Below the pieces are notes generated by a model that saw only the letters and a list, made by a program, of their open reading frames with translations, did no database searches and was not told the origin of the DNA. This document shows positions 12,110-22,858 of a DNA stretch of 64,000 bases, in pieces. A program made the translations under genes and the position numbers. This DNA comes from Petunia secreta. Lineage: Eukaryota > Streptophyta > Magnoliopsida > Solanales > Solanaceae. The DNA is taken from the NCBI GenBank assembly GCA_029990175.1, contig JARKIP010000021.1, positions 15,133,501 to 15,197,500 on the forward strand. The letters are read 5' to 3'. Position 1 is the stretch's first letter. Every line of letters begins with the position of its first letter.

Positions 12110-12962
12110 ATACTCTCGTTCGTCCTCGAACGAGCCTAAGTCTAAAGAAAAAAAATTCCCGCGGATAATAAGAGAACATGCACGACCTTCATAAGCTACT
12201 CCACTGGCATTATCTCCTGATTGCAGGATCAGAATTATAACACGCATATTGAACTTTTGGAATAAAATATATCGATAATATGATAATACCATTGCCCAGC
12301 TTATTTTGACTAAATTGACCCTTCCTCGATCATGAGAGGAGAGTTTTACTTTTTCAAAGCAAAGATATACGGAACCTTGAATGGGTTAACATGATTTAGC
12401 CGATAATCACCTCTTTGATATACCTTTAGATATAGAACAAGTCGATGGAACTAAGAATTAGCTCACGCTTGATGCAGTAGGGGGAACGTTTGAAGTACCT
12501 TGTTACTACACATTATAGAAGATTTGATGCAAGCTATATTATTTTTTTACGAACGCACTATGCAACATCCCAGTTGATGTTAGTGTTGTTCCGCAAGCTC
12601 CTTGTGGAATGTAGTTACTCATATCCTAATGTATGTCAAAGGTTCATCTGAACAGGGTCTATCATATAAGGATAAGGACCATGCAAATACTTCTGGATAG
12701 TATGATGCAGACCAGGAATGATCTCCAGACTGGACATCTACTTCAGGGTATTGTCTTTGAATTGGAAATATTATGACTTGAAAAAGTGAAAATAAAAGAG
12801 ACATGTAGTTGGACCATGAGCTGAAGAAAACTACCAGCAACAAAGTTGATTACACGTGCACTTATAACGGTAAAGTAGCCTTTCAAAGAGTTGAGGTGTG
12901 AAGGAGATATGCCAATGATGGATGGACGACAAACTGCACTAGACCTTTAACTCTAAATTTTT

Positions 12963-13284
12963 CATGAAGTAAAACATCGTCAGTATGGGGATCCAGTTCT
13001 AGTTAAATATAGATAGATAGCCAAAAGAAAATCGGAGTCACCATACAGGGTTACTACTGACGGTATTCTCATGTATAAAGATAAACTTTGTGTCCCTGAT
13101 ATTGCAGATTCACGTGGACAAATTATGATAGAGGCATATTATTCCAAATATACTGTTCATCCAGGTTCAACTAAGATGTACCATGATCTTAAGTAGATTT
13201 ATTGGTGGGACGGAATGAAGTGTGACATAGCAGAAGTTGTGGCTGAGTGTTTTAATTGCCAACAAGTTAAAGTCATGTCATCTT
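12963..13284 (+). pseudogene. Gypsy integrase N-terminal remnant in the opposite orientation
   Basis: The + strand reads TTDGILMYKDKLCVPDIADS, then IHPGSTKMYHDL-type text with an HHCC zinc-binding pattern (KYTVHPGSTKMYHDLK, IYWWDGMKCDIAEVV, CFNCQQVK). Two in-frame stops are present, including TAG at 13195. It belongs to Ty3/gypsy pol but is antiparallel to the element that contains it. At 13427-13450 GTCGTGACAAAAGTGGTATCA resembles an LTR end plus primer site, also on +. Together they suggest a separate older gypsy fragment inside the element. Confidence 0.6.
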
Positions 13285-14955
13285 TCCAGATTTTATGCTT
13301 TCGGTAGATAGGTACGTATATATGATCTGGTTGCCAGCTTATCTCTATCATTAATAGATTATTAGTGGGTGTAGCAATGATCGATACTTATTGTAGGTTT
13401 CTATCGTGGCCTTAGGTTGGGTCGTGACAAAAGTGGTATCAACGCCTTAGAGATTTTAGTAGTACCATTCAGTATTTGGAGGAAGACTCCTCCACTTAAA
13501 GCACAAACACATGCAGCTATTTGAATTGGACTAATCATCCCCGCACAGTCTGCTGGACTAAAGAAGATTTAGCTAAAGGTTGAACGTAGGTAGACCTAAG
13601 CTACCAATTACCCCTTCGAGTTGCCAAACAGCTGCAACTCTCGAGTCACAACTCCATACATTTTTCTATAAGCACTACTGCCTGATGGACCAATTCAGGG
13701 GGTCAAATGACGCCTCTCATTACCCTTAGTAGCCTTGAAAAACAACAATGTGCTTACCCGGCTACCTTGACTCGTACTCTGGCTCAACACAGGGAACATC
13801 ACAAGCGGCTACTAACCACCCAAACTTACTAGTGCCGGACGAAGAAGAGATGGCAACGGACTGAGGATAGGAATAATTAAAGCTTTAGAAAGCTCATCTT
13901 CTTATTTACTTGGTTACCAAAGCTAGACTACTTACGAGTCAAAGTAGCCCAAGAATCGCAATTGAAGAAACAAATATTAAATGAGCTTTATGGAACAACA
14001 TCCATATCAATTTGACCTCCCAATAAGAAGGAAACTCTGACAATCTACCAGAAACCCTTTTATAACCCAGACAAGCTCATAGGATAACATGACTTTACTA
14101 GCGTTTTGAACCAAGAGGAGATACGTAGATCGAATATTACTCACTAATCACTTTGCACCGGAAGAAACAATAACTCTTTCTGAAGGTGACGAATTAGGAT
14201 ACTATTATCCTACCAACATTGAATTCCGACGAGAGAGGTAAACTGATTTGACATAATAATATAGGGTGGCATAAAAAGATGCCAAGCAGACCATACCGAC
14301 ACTCTCTCCAAAATTTCTCACATTTAAACCAAACAAACTAGTAGGGTTTCACAAATGCTAGGAATAAATCATACCAGAAGCTCGCCCCTCTACCGCAACT
14401 GATTCTTAATAGAAACAATATTCAAAGAATCCATGGAAACATGATAAAATAAACGAAGTCCAGACCGATCAAAAGAATGAAATCCTACTCACATATAATG
14501 GAAGAAGAAATACATGGATGTACTACATCAGATACCTCAACATCCTGCCAAACTGTAGTTCTTAGAACTGCCTCTGCGGCTGAGCCGAGCCGCTACCCTG
14601 ATAATTACTTCTAGAAGAACCACTACCACCACACTCTCGACCTCTATCGAATGAGGGCATATCTCTAGTTGATTAAGATCTATATGAAATTTCCTGCGAC
14701 TGTGCAGGTGCTTGATGACGAGAGAAAAGACGACTGCCTGCTTGCCGGAGTAAGGAAAAACTCCTCGAAGGATAACCAGACTCAGGACAATGATAACACT
14801 TTTTCGCTAAAAATGGAAGCTGGAAAGATTGTTGATAGCTGTAAAGAAAAGACTAAATCTGATCTTGACGAGCTACTTGCGCACTCTGAAAATCACGCGC
14901 CACAAGTTAAGATAACCTGGGAAGTAACCTCCCAAAATAATCAGAACTCTTACCT

Positions 14956-15189
14956 CTAAAGGAGGTATGGTGCCCACCAGGGCCGCGAGATCTCCCGCTC
15001 TAACTCTTCCCGCTCTAACTTATGGTATGCCTCGAATCTTTGGGCAATATAACCAACAACATCAACTGAAATCTCGAACTCAATCTCTCGAGCCATCTGA
15101 TATCTCAAGGAAAAAGAAAGGTTATCAATAAATCTTTGAACCTTCTCGGAAGGCTCATCAACTAGCTCCCGAGTATATCCAACCATCAT
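14956..15189 (-). pseudogene. Gypsy gag remnant
   Basis: A 77-residue open stretch with the pattern of the chromoviral gag core: KVQRFIDNLSFSLRYQMARE, then DVVGYIAQRFEAYHKLEREE. Related gags read as a 'RFI.GL....' block followed by an 'IA.R.E' helix. It runs in the direction given by the primer site. The upstream gag and zinc-knuckle regions are too broken to assign. Confidence 0.55.
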
Positions 15190-16125
15190 AAAGAACTCAA
15201 TCTCATATTCTGAAACACCAACAGGCTAACCGACAGGCTACCCTGTCCAATCCACTCAAACTGGAAACACTTTTCACCTTGCTCGCTACTCGAAAGGAAC
15301 TTTCCACGAATCTAGAAGAAAAAGCGAACCAAGTTAGCTAATAAGAGAGCGACCCACCAATTCAAGGCTGGATCCTGACACTGGAAAGCAGAATAATACA
15401 CATCATATTGCTCGAGATAACCAACAGCCTGAAGGATATGCTGACATCATTTTATTTTTTAAAAAGAATCACGAGGTTTATCTGATGCATTGCTTAAGAA
15501 TATCGGAAGGTTTAACCGCGTAAAATAATGCAACCTCTTCGGACACTCGGACCGAAATGATACCTCGGCTGGCTAACCAGCCAGAACAATTAGAGGTATA
15601 ACACATACTACCTCGGGAATATAATTTACTGCATCAATATTAAGAACCAGAAAAGGAGCTCCCCGAGAACGAACATCTGCACATGCGGCAACCTGATAGG
15701 CTGCCCAGCGAATAATAGGTTCTTACGGTATCTGCGTCGCTAAGATTCTCTTAAAGCATCGTAGAGAGCCAAGGGAACTACAAGGCCCTGCTCCCTTGCC
15801 CATCGCGAGCTCGTACAACTGGGACCTCCGTAACTAGATCGTCAGCACGATCAAAACACTCGGGGCTTCGTCAGTGCTAGCCCCAGGCTAGACTGCTTTG
15901 TCCTAAACTCCTTCCGTTTGCTGATTTGTCGTACGAGGGTTCACAATTACTACGAACAAATTAACGAAAATACTTTTGCATCCTAGACCGACGCACGATC
16001 AGAAATGAAGGAAGTGAAACTTCCTAAATGCCATCATAGCCTCTCTTAGATAAGTACGGATGTCTACGTACCCATCACCGAGACTCTACTAGACACTGTC
16101 TTAGTCTGGATAGACTTTAAACTGG

Positions 16126-16137
16126 GCTCTGATACCA
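16126..16137 (-). promoter_or_regulatory. Primer-binding site, initiator-Met tRNA type
   Basis: The + strand reads GCTCTGATACCA, so the minus strand reads TGGTATCAGAGC, the standard plant initiator-Met primer site, two bases from the LTR boundary. It fixes the element's direction as leftward. Confidence 0.85.
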
Positions 16138-16139
16138 AC

Positions 16140-18595
16140 TGACACGACCCAGAATCCGATTAGGCCGTACGGGCATCTGACATCCTTCCCTAGACCTGTC
16201 GGGCGAACCCTTATCAATTAAATTAGGAAAATAAATATAATTCAATTTATAAATAATAACAAGACTTAGAAAAAGTACAAACATAATGATATCTCTAAGT
16301 TATAAAAAAGAAATTACAGCCGACTACGCACATACTAGGTTTAGGGCTATCCGGACTAGACATCTAAGAGTATAAAAGAAGACAGATATCTCCTGAAGGG
16401 AGGAGAATGCAACTGAAATAATAACCAATAAACTGGTGGCCATCCGGAATAAAAGCTGGCTCACCCTGACAGCTGAAGTCGTCTTCGCTCCTTCACAACG
16501 TGGCGAACTCAATCCTGGAGCGAACCTGCCGAAACGAAATAGATAGACAAGAAACAAACAACAAACAAGGGTGAGTTAAAAGGACTCAATAAGTGGGGCA
16601 GACTAGTCACCCCAAAGAATAGGATAGCTAGCAAGGGAGAAGAAACAGATAAACCAAATTCCTTTTATTTAAATTATAAAAAGGCAGATCCAGATAACAA
16701 CAGGAAACACGTAAGAAACTTCTAAACTCAACCAAGGGTGCGTTCCAGAACATATCAACAAATAAGCAATGCACATATAAGCAGAACAGTAGTCATGTAC
16801 CGCAAGTCTACACAATGGTATGAATTGTGCCCGTAATCTCATCCCAAAGCGGAATACTCCTGCATTCGAGGGGAATCCAATCTGATAACCAACTGGAGCG
16901 GAATACTCTTGCTCCTGGGGCGGAATACTCCTGCACCTGATATAATATAAACCAGAGGCGGAATACTCCTGCACTCTCTTGGAGCGGAATACTCCTGCAC
17001 CCGATATAATGTAAAGCTGAGGCGGAATACTCCTGCACTCTCCTGGGGCGGAATCCTCCTACCCTCAATATGATACAATGGAGCAGTACTCCTGCTCCTG
17101 GGGCGGAATACTCCTACCCTCAATATGATACAATGGAGCGGAATGCTCCTGCTCCTGGGGCGGAACACGCCTGCACCCAATATGATATACAATGTAATAC
17201 ATATGAATGACATATAATGCATATGAATGCAATGTGATGCAATAATAACCCTTCATCGGCGCGGGACTTTCATCGACAGCCGGGAAGTAGATGCCGACTC
17301 ACAGCCAGTGTACAATGCCCAGTTCCTCAATGCAATACCAATAACAGGACATAACATATAATACACAATGTAAATCCAAAGCTAAGGCGTAAGGAGTACG
17401 CCTATCGACAGTTACACACGTAAGGAACACGTGGTAGAAAATCCACGAGGCCAGGTGCCTCCAAAGAAATGGATATAAACACTTACCTTGTTACAAAGTT
17501 AGTACATCCATTCAATAACCGCTTATCCTTTGGTTTCATTGCCAAACGATCCTACTTTATTCAATAAGCAGAAAAATATATCAAATTAGGCTAAAGGCTT
17601 CATTCCTCACATTTTAGGGCAATTCGGTTAGGATCCCGATACCCTATTCGCATATGTAATACGCAGGCCAGACCTATGTACAGAGTTTAAGGTCACATAA
17701 CCAAACCCCAAATAATTTACATTTATATGTTGCCCATAACTCATTGAGTACGAATATATATAATCAATTCCATTATCGGGGTCCATTTGACCCTTTAAAC
17801 TATTAATTGAACTTATTAAAATGATGTATAATATTCCAAGTTTTACCGTTAAAACATATTTAAACATACGTAATAAACTCAAATAATGCATTAATATCAT
17901 TACCTGAATATTTCGGGGTGAAAATTCTATCTTTTCTCCGGCTCTTTTCTCATTTTCTGGTATTTTTTTAAATTGCTGTGTTTTCACGTTTTATTTCTCA
18001 TCCCCTTTGCTTTAAGCTTCAAAAAGTAATCTTTCAGAAATTAGCTCCCACCGCCAACATTATATATTTTATGTTTTCCCTTTTTTTTTTCTTTTCTTTT
18101 ATTTGATTTTCTTTTCACGACGAAAATTAAAACGGTACCCTACATTATTCGAAATAATTTCAACTTTTGCAAACAAGTTTTACAAAATATATGTAATATA
18201 CTTGCTAAGGCGGATCTCTAATCGGATTCCTGAAACTCAAGATGCAAATTTAATTGGAAAAATCAAATTATTTAACTTTCGGCATTTTAGCGGAAATTAG
18301 CCGAACAATATCGAAATTCACTTTAGAAAGTTCACAAAAGTCATAAATAATCATACGAACCCAACGGCGCTTTCGGATTTCGAATCGGAGTTCATTCGCA
18401 AAAACCGAGCTCGAAAATCTCTTTTTAATATTTATCGACAATAAAAACAGAAACCTTCTTCCGATGCCTACCAAACGAGGTCTGATTTAGCTCAAAGTTT
18501 ACAGACAGGTCCTAATAGATATTACGAATATTTTAAAGTTATCGGCACGCCCATCGGAGTCCTAACTTCCGAAACGAATGATCGAGGTCGTTTCA
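16140..18595 (-). repeat. 5' LTR of the nested LTR element
   Basis: Partner of 9590-12096. The minisatellite GCGGAATACTCCTGCACC occupies 16845-17180. ORFs inside both LTRs come from this repeat. Confidence 0.85.
16845..17180. repeat. LTR minisatellite, copy in the other LTR
   Basis: Same GCGGAATACTCCTG units as 10355-10690, with small differences in unit sequence. Confidence 0.8.
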
Positions 18596-18884
18596 ATATG
18601 CCACCGTCTCCTATTCACAGTCCCGGTAAATGTACATATTAACCTTTTTATTCCTTTCGTATCTATCTTTTGCATCTATAATTGTATTTGTTCTGTGTCC
18701 CATTTGAACTGTCGGTAGAGGCTATTGGCGTACAAGATCATCAAGGTCCTGCTGAATCTATTGTTGCGCAGGATGGTCAGGATGTGCCTACATCTGAAAC
18801 TTGTGCCCCTGCTGAATCTGATGTTTCCAATTTAAATTTGGGCTCGACTCCATCTCCTCATGGCACGCCTGATAAGGTTACTTC

Positions 18885-19330
18885 CCTTTTTTTTTTTTTT
18901 TGTATGCGGCTTATATGTATAGTGTATGTCTTGTTTTTTATTTCATACTGTATGCCATGTTCTTTTGTATGTGCAGTGTGTGCATTTTGTATGTGCACTG
19001 TATTTTGTATGCAGCTTGTATGTATAGTGTATGTCTTGTTTTTTATTTCATAATGTATGCCATGTTTTTTGTATGTGCAGTGTGTGCATTTTGTATGTAC
19101 ACTGTATGTGAGTGTGTGCAGTGTGTTCTTTTGTATGTGCTGTGTGTGCAATGTGTTCTTTTGTATGTGCTGTGTGTGCAATGTGTTCTTTTTGTATGTA
19201 CAGTGTGCTCTTTTTGTATGTGCAATGTGTGCAGTGTATTCTTTTTGTATATGCAGTGTGTGCACATAAACCATAGTGTGTATGCAGCTTGTATGTGTTG
19301 TGTGTGTTGTGTTTTATAACAAAAAGGACA
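18885..19330. repeat. Intronic simple-sequence array TGTATGTGCAGTGTGTGCA
   Basis: Degenerate repeats of TGTATGTGCAGTGTGTGCA and TGTGTGCAATGTGTTCTTTTG fill the intron between two exons of the protease gene. All long ORFs here, on both strands, are artefacts of this repeat. Confidence 0.75.
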
Positions 19331-20714
19331 CCATGAAGTACTGAAATTTAAGTGCATTTGTTTGCATAGGCTGTAGAGACTCTTGGTGTGAAGGATCTTC
19401 ACGGTTTCTCTGTTGGATATTCCTGGTCGTCACTCTATACATGTTCAATCTAATTTTTCCAATTTCGATTTGGGATTGACTCCGTCGCCACAGGGCACTC
19501 CCGCGCAGGTTAATCTTTTTTTCCTTAGTCTATGTATGCAGATTATTTGTACAACGTATGCTCTATTTTTTATTTTTCATAGTGTATGTGTAATTTTTAT
19601 ATGCAACTTGTATTTCTAGTGTTTTCCTAGTGTCTAAACAGTGTATGCATTGTCATGTATATCTACTGGCCATCTTGGGCAGATTTATTTGCTTTTATAT
19701 CAGGGTATCAAAAGTGCAGGGTCGAATGTTGTTGGATCTAGCAAGGGGGTTACTCTTGTTGACTATGATTTCTCTTTTAATCTAGATGAGCTTGATGCTA
19801 ATGTCAACAATGTTGTTTCCGTGGAAAAAAGAGCTGATGTGAATATGCAAGAAGGTGGTTTCATTTTTTTATTCTTGGTAAATTATTTTGTAACCGTGCC
19901 ACTTTTTTTTTTGAAGATAGTGAAGATAATTCTTCTGATGAGTCTTCTGGAGACAGTGATGCTGATGCTGCTATTCCTGCTGTACATGAGTCCCACCTGG
20001 TGGTTGTTCAAAGTGAGGAAGAAGAGGAAGGAGAAGCTGAGAATATAGGTGCAGATGGTAAGATTCCATTAGAAAGAGTAAGGCGTCCTGGAAAGTATGC
20101 AAAATCTCCATTTCTACTGAATCTGAGTTCTAGAAAACTTAATTTGTCTCCAAAGAATTTTTTTGAGATAAAGCACCCTTTTATATGTCGTTTGCGCGAC
20201 GCCTTTGGAACCTGTGTTGCTCAAGGGTCTACTCCAAATGGAAGAAGGTTGTGTAGATAAACTTAATGTGTTTTATACTATTGTTCTATGTTTTATGTTT
20301 TTTGTTTCTCGACTTCTTTTGTAACGAATTTTTAGGAAGGGTACTTACAGAAGAGCATTTAAAAAAAATTGGCCTAAATTTGATTTTGGAGTGAGTAAAG
20401 TTGAGAGTAAGGTGTGGTTCCATATTTTGCTTAATGGTGGAAAAGCTTTTAATGATGTGGTATGGTTCATAAATCTTAATTTACTTGAGTTGTATGTTCA
20501 CTGTCTGCAGTTTGCAAGTATATTGTTTACACATTGTCTGTATGTGTAGTGTTTGCACAGCCAACTTAGTAAACAATTAACTATTGATTTTTTATTTCTG
20601 TTTGGTTTTTGTTTTTGCATATATATAAGTTTGTTACTTTTTCAAATGGATTAAGCAATTGTTGTTTGAAGGTATCTTTTAGTTGCCCCTAGTCCCCCAC
20701 CTCCCTTGTTTCTA

Positions 20715-20950
20715 TATTTAAGTTTGTGCAGTGTGTGCAGTTCGTATGTACAGTGCATGTGCAGTTGTATGCACATTGTATTTGAAGTGTATGCATAGTT
20801 TTTCGTATGTGCAGTGTGTGCAGTTTGCACGTACACTGTATGTGCAGTTGTATGCACATTGTATGTGACGTGTATGTGCAGTGTATGCATTTTGTATGTA
20901 CATTGTATGCGAAGTTGTATACACATTGAATGTGTTGTGTATCCTTAGTT
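20715..20950. repeat. Second intronic TGTATGTGCAGT array
   Basis: Units such as TGTATGTGCAGTGTGTGCAG and CATTGTATGTGACGTGTATG fill the intron before the peptidase exon. They resemble the array at 18885-19330. Confidence 0.7.
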
Positions 20951-22513
20951 ATTTGTATGTGCACTTTTTTCCTCTTTGTATCTGAAATTTCTAAGCGTGT
21001 CTAACGCATTGTCAATTTCTTTTTTCTAGCGCATTGATGTTATATTCTACTACCTAAGTAAGAAGCCAAAGTATGGCCCTGGAAACCCGACTACTTTCAC
21101 TACTACGGACTGTCTTTTCAAAATAAGGGTTGTGGAGATGTATGACCTATATAGAAATAGGGGCAATGACAGTAGTGTATGCTTTATAGAAGATGGTGTG
21201 GCTGAATATATTCTTGGCTTTAAGTTGCTTGCAAACGTTTCGTGGTGGCGTGTTGACTACGTTCTGTTTTCTATCAATGTGAAGGATGAATTTCATTGGG
21301 TCATGGCTGTATTGAATATCAAAGAGATGTGCATATGGATGTATGATTCCCTACTCAGTGCAACAATTCATAAAGCTGCAGTTTGTGAGGTGGTGCAAGC
21401 TTTTCCTGTTATGTTGCCCTTTTATCTTATTTGCACTAGTTTCTACTGTGCACCGGTCGATCTCAATGCTACAGTCAATCCATCATACTACTAACAAGTC
21501 TGCTTCCGACCCCTTAGATGATATTTTTCTTGAAAACTTGCCCCAACAGGAAGAAGAAACTCTATAGGTGTCCACTTCATATCTAAGATTTTTTTTAAAG
21601 ATACACATCGTTTCTTACTGTGTTTTTCATTCAATATTTGCAATGATTGTGGACTCTTCGTTGCTGCATATGCTGAGTATTTCAGCTGGGGTTATGATGT
21701 CCCTCCTTCTGATTTTGATGTTGCTATTTACTGCTCAAGGATTGGCACTCTCCTTTTGGACTATGCACAAAGAAAGTAGAATGAAAATGCTATTAGTAAA
21801 GATGAGGTTACCGGGTAACAGTTTAGAAAGAAGGGTGGTCCCAGGCGCAGAAAGTTTCGGGTTGTACCCTGACTTAGTAGTTTCATGAGATAGGTGTGTT
21901 AGGTAGTACTTGAACAGTTAAAACAATTTTTTTTTTTTGGAACAGTTTGTTAGCTATCAGATGACTATTATTTTTGGAACACTTGAACTGTCTGGATGTA
22001 TGTAAATGTGTGGATCTTCATTTTCCTTACCTATCGGCAATATATAATTTCTATATTCAGTGTTATGTGTATTTCCACTTTTTCGTATAGACAGTGTATG
22101 TTCTATGTATATGCAATTTAGCGTAGAGGTATGGGTTCTCTATCTATAGAGAATCGCAATTGTAAGAAAATATACTGTATGGTTTTAATACTCTCATTAA
22201 ACCTGTGGCAATATAACTCAGTGTATATACACTGTATGAAATGTCCATAAAGTGTAGTTATAGCCATTCCATACACTGTACAACCATTATATACATTGTA
22301 ATTATGTCACTTTGCAGCCTCTTCATGACTGTTGCATTGATTTGTGTTGTCTACTTCTCTGGAAATGCTTTATTCGCCAAGGATTTCATGGTACAAATTA
22401 CTAGTTGCATTGTTTCATTGTTACCTGTTTCAAATATGTCGAATGTACCTAACTGTATTTGGAACTTATCAAATTTTTGGTACAAAATTAACGTAAGCTG
22501 TACCAAAGGCGAT

Positions 22514-22618
22514 AGTGTATATACACTTCCAATACAACAGCCATACAAAGTGTATATACACTTTCAATACAGCAGCCATAGAGAGTGTATATACACTTCC
22601 AATACACCAGCCATACAG
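22514..22618. repeat. Three 35-bp tandem units with GTGTATATACAC palindrome
   Basis: The unit starts AGTGTATATACACTTCCAAT and continues ACAACAGCCATACAA. Three copies stand at exactly 35-bp spacing with a few substitutions. It lies between the protease gene and the transposase remnant. Confidence 0.85.
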
Positions 22619-22858
22619 AGTGGACACAATAATTGTTCTCTTAACTCTTACATACAACTAGCAAACACACATGCCTTTTAAAAAAAAAAAAAAAAAAGAA
22701 GCAAAAATAGTAGTTTCCATGGATTATCAACATCGAATGTTAACAAGTTTTCCACAATTATTCAACATTATTTTTCAAGTGTAAGCTAATCTAGGATCTG
22801 AAATACTAGCCAAACAGTATGTAAAATAGAATGGTAACAACTATAACTAACACAAATA

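Larger units (their letters stand above)
9590..18595 (-). mobile_element. LTR retrotransposon with 2.5-kb LTRs, decayed interior
   Basis: Long direct repeats at 9590-12096 and 16140-18595 begin TGACACGACCC and end GTCGTTTCA on the + strand. Exact 5-bp duplications ATATG flank them (9585-9589 and 18596-18600). On the minus strand an initiator-Met tRNA primer site (TGGTATCAGAGC) abuts the right LTR and a purine tract abuts the left one, so the element reads right to left. The two LTRs differ by several percent in the parts compared, so it is older than the Tat element at 37731. Its interior of about 4 kb keeps a gag remnant on - and an integrase remnant on +. It sits inside exon 4 of the KI-MULE protease gene. 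Confidence 0.85.
18601..21880 (+). pseudogene. 3' half of the MULE-borne Ulp1-like gene: C48 cysteine peptidase domain
   Basis: Continuation beyond the inserted LTR element. Inferred exons are 18601-18625, 18719-18876, about 19370-19507, 19704-19854, 19917-20247, 20336-20459 and 21030-21878, with compatible phases. The middle exons encode an acidic linker (SEDNSSDESSGDSDADAA, EEEEEGEAE). The last exon holds the Ulp1/C48 fold: WWRVDYVLFSINVKDEFHW with the catalytic His at 21294-21296, WMYDSL with the Asp at 21345-21347, and NDCGLFVAAYAEY with the Cys at 21648-21650. The family cleaves SUMO or similar conjugates, and the substrate here is unknown. Frameshifts in the 19370 exon and at about 21430-21600 break the gene. 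Two neighbouring exons share a TPSP(H/Q)GTP repeat, suggesting an old exon duplication. Confidence 0.75.

Noticed and set aside
18858..19402. Several overlapping ORFs rich in Cys/Val or His/Thr on both strands
   Set aside because: They are translations of a TGTATGTGCA simple-sequence array in an intron. All frames stay open because the repeat lacks stops.
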